From Botryotinia globosa (lineage: Eukaryota > Ascomycota > Leotiomycetes > Helotiales > Sclerotiniaceae), in assembly GCA_014898425.1 (NCBI GenBank), contig RCSZ01000021.1, positions 62,001 through 126,000 on the forward strand: 64,000 bases of DNA, written 5' to 3'. The notes beneath the pieces are model-generated. The model ran no database searches. It was given only the letters and a program-made list of their open reading frames with translations, and was not told the origin of the DNA. The position numbers and the translations under genes are program-made. Positions 58,600 through 64,000 of the stretch are shown here, one piece after another. Every line of letters starts with the position of its first letter. The first letter of the stretch is position 1.

Positions 58600-61267
58600 A
58601 TGTCATCGGCCAACCGTGGTGTCGACGGGGGTCGAAATCGTCGCAAGCGCTCCAGAGAACCAGAAGATGACGATTTGCCGGGCGGTGCTGCACCTTCTAG
58701 TCCGCCTGGAGATTTCAGATCCTCCCCACCAGCACCAATCCGGCACGGTGTCGAAGACGATGATGATGACGAGATAGAGGATGATGTTGAGATTGCTGTC
58801 GATATCGATGATGCAGATGAGATGGCGGAAGACGAGGATGGAATTGATCTTTTCGCTGGCAATTATGAACGAGATTACAACGCTCGGGACGATACAAATT
58901 ACGAGGGTGCTGATATTGATGACGAAGGAGAATACGATGAACTCGACGCTGCGGCCAGAAGACAACTCGAAGCCAGGTTGAATCGCCGTGATAGAGAGCT
59001 TGCTAGACAGCGTCGTATGCCAGCTGCTTTCTTGCAAGATGAAGATGAAGATGGAGACTTGGATTTAATGAACCAACCAAGACGTAGACGCCATCATTAT
59101 GATGAAGACGAAGATGAAGACATGCAAGAGGATATTATGGAGGAAGAATTATCTCTTGAGACTTTACAGGACGTCAAGTCATCCAGCTTGGTCGAGTGGA
59201 TTGCTACACCATCCGTTCAAAGAACTATTCGGAGAGAATTCAAAGCTTTTCTTACCGAATACACAGATGACCATGGAGTTTCTGTTTATGGTAGCCGCAT
59301 CAAGACCCTGGGAGAGATCAACGCAGAATCATTAGAGGTTTCATATGACCATTTGTCCGCCTCAAAAGCCATCCTTGCATATTTCTTGGCTAACGCTCCG
59401 GGCGAGATGCTTCAATTATTTGATGAAGTTGCCATGGAGGTGACCCTTTTACATTATAACGATTACCAACAAATCCACTCAGAAATTCACGTTCGAATTA
59501 CCGATTTACCCGTTCATTACACTCTACGACAACTCCGTCAAACACATTTGAATTGTCTTGTTAGAGTCAGTGGTGTGGTTACTCGCCGAAGTGGTGTATT
59601 TCCCCAATTGAAATATGTCATGTTCGACTGTTCCAAATGCCATACAAGACTTGGCCCTTTCCAACAAGAGTCTAATGTCGAAGTTAAGATTTCTTTCTGT
59701 GCAAATTGTCAATCTCGTGGTCCTTTCAACCTCAACTCAGAGAAAACTGTCTATCGCAATTATCAAAAGTTGACCCTCCAAGAATCCCCAGGCACTGTTC
59801 CTGCTGGCCGTCTGCCTCGTCATCGTGAAGTTATTCTTCTCTGGGATCTTATCGACAAAGCCAAGCCCGGCGAGGAGATTGAAGTCACGGGTGTTTACCG
59901 TAATAACTACGATGCTCAATTAAACAATCGAAATGGTTTCCCTGTATTTGCAACAATATTAGAGGCCAATAATGTTGTCAAATCTCACGATCAACTTGCT
60001 GGGTTCAGACTTACAGAAGAAGATGAGCATGAGATTCGCGCACTTTCTCGAGATCCTCAAATCGTGGATAAAATTATCAATTCGATTGCTCCCAGTATTT
60101 ATGGCCATACTGATATTAAAACAGCCGTGGCCCTGTCACTCATGGGCGGAGTTGCCAAAGTTGCTCAAGGAAAGCATCATATCCGTGGTGATATTAATGT
60201 CCTACTTCTTGGAGATCCCGGAACAGCAAAATCTCAAGTTCTAAAGTATGTAGAAAAGACCGCTCACAGAGCTGTCTTTGCTACTGGTCAAGGAGCTAGT
60301 GCCGTTGGTCTCACAGCAAGTGTACGAAAAGATCCTCTTACTAGTGAGTGGACTTTGGAAGGTGGCGCCTTGGTGCTCGCCGATAGAGGAACATGTCTCA
60401 TCGATGAGTTTGACAAGATGAACGATCAAGATCGAACATCCATTCACGAAGCTATGGAACAACAAACTATTTCCATCTCTAAGGCTGGTATTGTCACAAC
60501 ACTACAGGCTCGATGTGGTATTATTGCTGCAGCAAATCCAATTGGTGGACGTTACAATTCGACCATCCCTTTCTCACAAAATGTTGAGCTCACCGAGCCC
60601 ATTTTGTCTCGTTTTGATATTCTCTGCGTTGTTCGTGATACCGTCGATCCAGCAGAAGACGAAAGACTTGCCAGATTCGTCGTGGGCTCCCACGGTCGTT
60701 CTCATCCAGGAAGTCAACCTACAGATGAGAATCAAGCTTCCATGGAAACAGAGCATGATGCCGAAATTCGCGATAGTGCTATTAATGGTGGCGAGCCAAA
60801 ACAAGAAGGCGAGATCAAGCAAGAATTGCTCAGAAAATACATTCTTTATGCTAGAGAAAGATGTAGTCCAAAGCTTTACAACATCGATGAAGAGAAAGTC
60901 TCCAAGCTTTTTGCAGATATGAGAAGAGAATCGTTAGCGACCGGAGCTTATCCTATCACTGTAAGTATATAGATTCTCCCGTCCGGTGCTATATTGCTAA
61001 CATATCCCTTAGGTGCGTCATCTCGAAGCTATCATGCGTATCAGTGAAGCGTTCTGTCGAATGCGACTCTCTGAATACGTCTCTGCGCAAGATATTGACC
61101 GAGCGATTGCTGTCACCATTGATTCTTTCGTTGGGAGTCAAAAGGTTAGCTGCAAGAAAGCACTCGCCCGTGCGTTTGCGAAGTATACTCTTGCAAGACC
61201 AGGTGGCGGAAGGAGGAATAGAAATTCGGAGAGAGGACAGAGGGCAGCTACTGCTACAATGGCTTAA
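58600..61267 (+). CDS. MCM2: DNA replication licensing factor MCM2
   Basis: Two exons, 58600-60960 and 61013-61267, give 871 residues. The acidic N-terminal tail with Ser/Arg-rich start is typical of Mcm2, which binds histone H3-H4 there. The C4 zinc finger is CSKC...CANC (about residue 345). The AAA+ core has Walker A GDPGTAKSQ (about 537), Walker B CLIDEFDKM and the arginine finger SRFDILCVV (about 669). The winged-helix end follows the intron (VRHLEAIMRISEAFCRMRLS). Mcm2 is one of six subunits of the replicative helicase loaded at origins in G1 and acts in the nucleus. The 52-base intron near the 3' end is standard. Identification is certain; the likely G1/S control elements lie upstream. 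Confidence 0.96.
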
Positions 61268-62281
61268 ACGCGAATATGAGAACAGAAGTATGTCTAGGGG
61301 ACACGAGCACTACGGGGTTTTGTCGCTGATCGTTCACCCAAGAAGATCCAGGTCATTGATTGTTCGGACAGTAGGATTTGGCAGTTTACTCATATTGCAT
61401 GCATGAATGAGGTCAGGATGGAGTTTCGGTAGCGGATGAGTTCACGATTGTACAGCCCGGTTATGATATAATGAATGAATATACCATGTTTGCCGCGTCC
61501 CGTCATGGGTAAACGATATCTCCGGTCCAATGGATGTGATTCATATCACTGAGTTCACTTTGCTTGTCCAGTCACATTTCCGAATATAATTAACATTGCA
61601 GTACATCCTATCATGGCTCAGCATACTCAACAAAGTTAATTCCAAAGGCACGTGCTGACAGAAGAACCACGCCAAGGACCAGCGCGTGGCTCGGCCTATC
61701 GATTGCCGATGAGGAGCGGAACATCCTACCCGCACCTCGAAATTCAACCCAACTTTTGACTGACTGACATCTGACTGATATCTGACTGACATCTTCCATT
61801 GACCCACAAATTAGACTTGTATGTTGATCATTCACCATAAACATGACTTCACGGCTCTGATTTCTTAACGGAACCTACTCTTCCGCATTTATACTGCAGT
61901 ATTCCCTCCGAAGAAACTCCGTTCCCGAATATTACCCGTCACTTTAACTATCTAATCTTTCTAATAAATCAGAACTAGGAAGGAAGCGTCTTGATACACC
62001 AATAGTAACAGGAATATCCGTCGTGGGATATTGGCAAGAGCGGATGAATCGATGATGGGACAAACGAGGGTAGACAAGCGTGGAAAAGCGTGATGCAGGG
62101 CCGACATTGCATAAGCATTTAGGAAGCTTCGTTCCAAACTTGAGTACGGACCGATGTACTCTTTCCATCGATCATTATATATCAAGTTGTTTTCCAGTCT
62201 TTTCTGTCTTTTCTGTCTTGGAATCTGATCAAATTACTCGAGTCACTTCCAATGCTGAAAATCACATCTTAATATCTCATA
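61268..62281. other. Intergenic spacer
   Basis: This lies between MCM2 and the GH3 gene. It contains degenerate tandem TGACTGACATC/TGACTGATATC units at about 61757-61792. No gene is seen. Confidence 0.5.
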
Positions 62282-64000
62282 ATGACAAACAAATTTGACG
62301 TGGAGGATGTGCTTTCAAAGCTTAACAATGTGGAAAAGGTTTCTTTACTAGCGGGTGCATATATCCACAATCTCTGTAGCTCTCAAAGTTACGATGTCTA
62401 ACAATATCTAGGTACTGATTGGTGGCATACCGCTGCCATTCCCAAGTACAATGTGCCTTCGATTCGAGTGTCAGACGGTCCCAATGGTGTACGTGGTACT
62501 CGGTTCTTCAACGGTATCACAGCAGCTTGTTTTCCTTGCGGCACTGCTCTTGCTGCAACATGGGACACTAAGCTCCTTCATCGCGCAGGTGTATTGATGG
62601 GGGAAGAAGCGAAAGCAAAAGGTGTACATGTGATCCTTGGGCCCACCATTAATATGCAAAGATCGCCTTTAGGGGGCCGTGGTTTTGAATCTTTCAGTGA
62701 AGATCCTGTGTTATCGGGATTAGGCGCTGCTGCACTTGTTAATGGTATTCAAGAGACCGGTGTCCAAGCTACAATCAAACATTTTGTTTGTAATGATCAG
62801 GAGCATAATAGGAACGGTGTTAATGTGATAATCACCGAGAGAGCCTTGAGGGAGATATATCTGCTGCCATTTCAACTGGTGGTTAGAGATTCGAAGCCGG
62901 CGTTATTCATGAGTGCTTATAACAAAATTAATGGGACTCACGTTAGTGAAAATCCAAGGATCCTTAAAGATATCTTGCGTGGAGAATGGGGCTGGAGTGG
63001 ATGTATTATGAGTGACTGGTGGGGCACATACTCCACTACAGGTGCCATCAATGCTGGGCTGGATTTGGAAATGCCGGGGTCAACCAAGTGGAGAGGTCCA
63101 ATGTTGATACAAGCTGTTAGCACTGGAAAGGTACCTCAACATATTCTTGACGAACGAGCCAGGAATGTGCTCAATACTGTCAACCGTGCTGCAGAAGCGA
63201 ATGTTCCCGAAAATGCGGAGGAAAAGACTGCCAATACTCCAGAGACGGCTGCTCTTCTCAGAGAGATAGCAGGTGACTCGATTGTGTTGATGAAAAATGA
63301 GGGCAGCGTATTACCATTTCGAAAAGATAAAAAGGTAAAATAGCATATCCAGTTCTACTATACGATCATTCCAAGCTAATATTTATAGACTCTTATTGTC
63401 GGTCCCAATGCCAAAGTTGCGACGTTTCATGGGGGCGGATCAGCATCCCTGGCAGCATATTACGCTGTCACACCGTTTGACGGTATTAGTGCACAGCTGG
63501 AATCAGCTCCATCCTACACCGTAGGAGCTTACGCACACAAGGACCTCCCGTTGCTGGACTTAGTTCTCAAGACAGACAAGGGAGAAAGAGGTTTCTCTTT
63601 TCGAGCATATAACGAGCCACCAACAACTGAAGATAGAGAGCTAGCGGATGAGTTAATACTCACTAAGACAGAACTCTTAATGATGGATTATCAATGTCCA
63701 AAGCTGAAGAACGAATTGTGGTGGGCTGATGTTGAAGGATATATGACTGCCGAAGAGGACTGTGAGTTTGAATTCGGCTTAGGAGTATATGGAACTGCGA
63801 ATCTGTATGTGGATGGCAAACTAGTCATTGACAATACAACGAAACAGACCAGGGGAACCATGTTTTTCTCGTGTGGCACAGTTGAAGAGCGAGGTGCTGT
63901 ATCACTGAAGAAGGGACAAACTTACCATCTAAAAGTTGAGTTTGCCAGTTCACCAACATGTAAGTTGGATAAAGGGAATAATGTCCTATTTGGTCCTGGT
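62282..64000 (+). CDS. GH3 beta-glucosidase, intracellular type, partial
   Basis: Exons 62282-62354, 62412-63334 and 63389 to the window edge give about 537 residues so far; the C-terminus lies outside. There is no signal peptide, so the enzyme is probably cytosolic. The GH3 N-terminal barrel shows [62 protein letters not shown] and the nucleophile loop [11 protein letters not shown] (Asp near residue 225). The C-terminal sandwich begins with [20 protein letters not shown]14-type insertion begins around [20 protein letters not shown], as in fungal intracellular beta-glucosidases that hydrolyse cellobiose and aryl glucosides. Catalytic residues in view look intact. No transport or regulator gene is adjacent. 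Confidence 0.92.

Overview
The window is nuclear DNA from a filamentous ascomycete (Pezizomycotina). Short introns of about 45-90 bases with GTRNGT donors, CTAAC/CTGAC-like branch points and YAG acceptors interrupt most genes. Several families present are typical of filamentous fungi: alpha-aminoadipate lysine synthesis, MHR-type zinc-cluster regulators and DUF1479. The moderate GC content and long AT-rich spacers would fit Leotiomycetes such as Botrytis or Sclerotinia relatives, but that placement is inference. No CRISPR array, virus, intact transposon or biosynthetic gene cluster was seen.

Layout. 0-7 kb: a MetE/UROD-like gene running off the left edge (-), an F-box protein (+), dynactin p25 (+), then about 3.4 kb without a convincing gene. 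7-10 kb: a large Prm10/ThrE-type membrane protein (-). 10-18.4 kb: a long spacer with one tRNA-Gly(UCC) and a possible orphan gene fragment. 18.4-23.1 kb: an ankyrin-repeat protein and a single-pass membrane protein with a long disordered tail (both -). 23-27 kb: a microsatellite-rich spacer. 26.8-28.9 kb: a DHX35-type DEAH helicase (+). 29-36 kb: a gene-poor region with a 32-base poly-G run and a gene broken by an in-frame stop. 36.3-37.4 kb: a secreted protein of ten four-cysteine repeats (+). 40-42.6 kb: a regulator with only half a zinc cluster (-). 45.2-64 kb is gene-dense: DUF1479 protein (+), CAP-domain surface protein (-), mitochondrial homoaconitase (-), a seven-helix membrane protein (+), an unknown 397-residue protein (-), UBR7-type ubiquitin ligase (-), MCM2 (+) and the 5' part of an intracellular GH3 beta-glucosidase (+, cut by the right edge).

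Functional themes are mostly housekeeping: replication licensing, lysine synthesis, RNA helicase and dynactin transport. Single genes look secreted, surface-located or regulatory. The most unusual items are the ten-unit 40-cysteine secreted protein, a 10-bp palindrome (TACCTAGGTA) found seven times and only between genes, the half zinc cluster, and a shared UBR7/MCM2 promoter with three MCB-like ACGCG cores. Splice sites were placed by eye by keeping reading frames open; no transcript or database check was possible.
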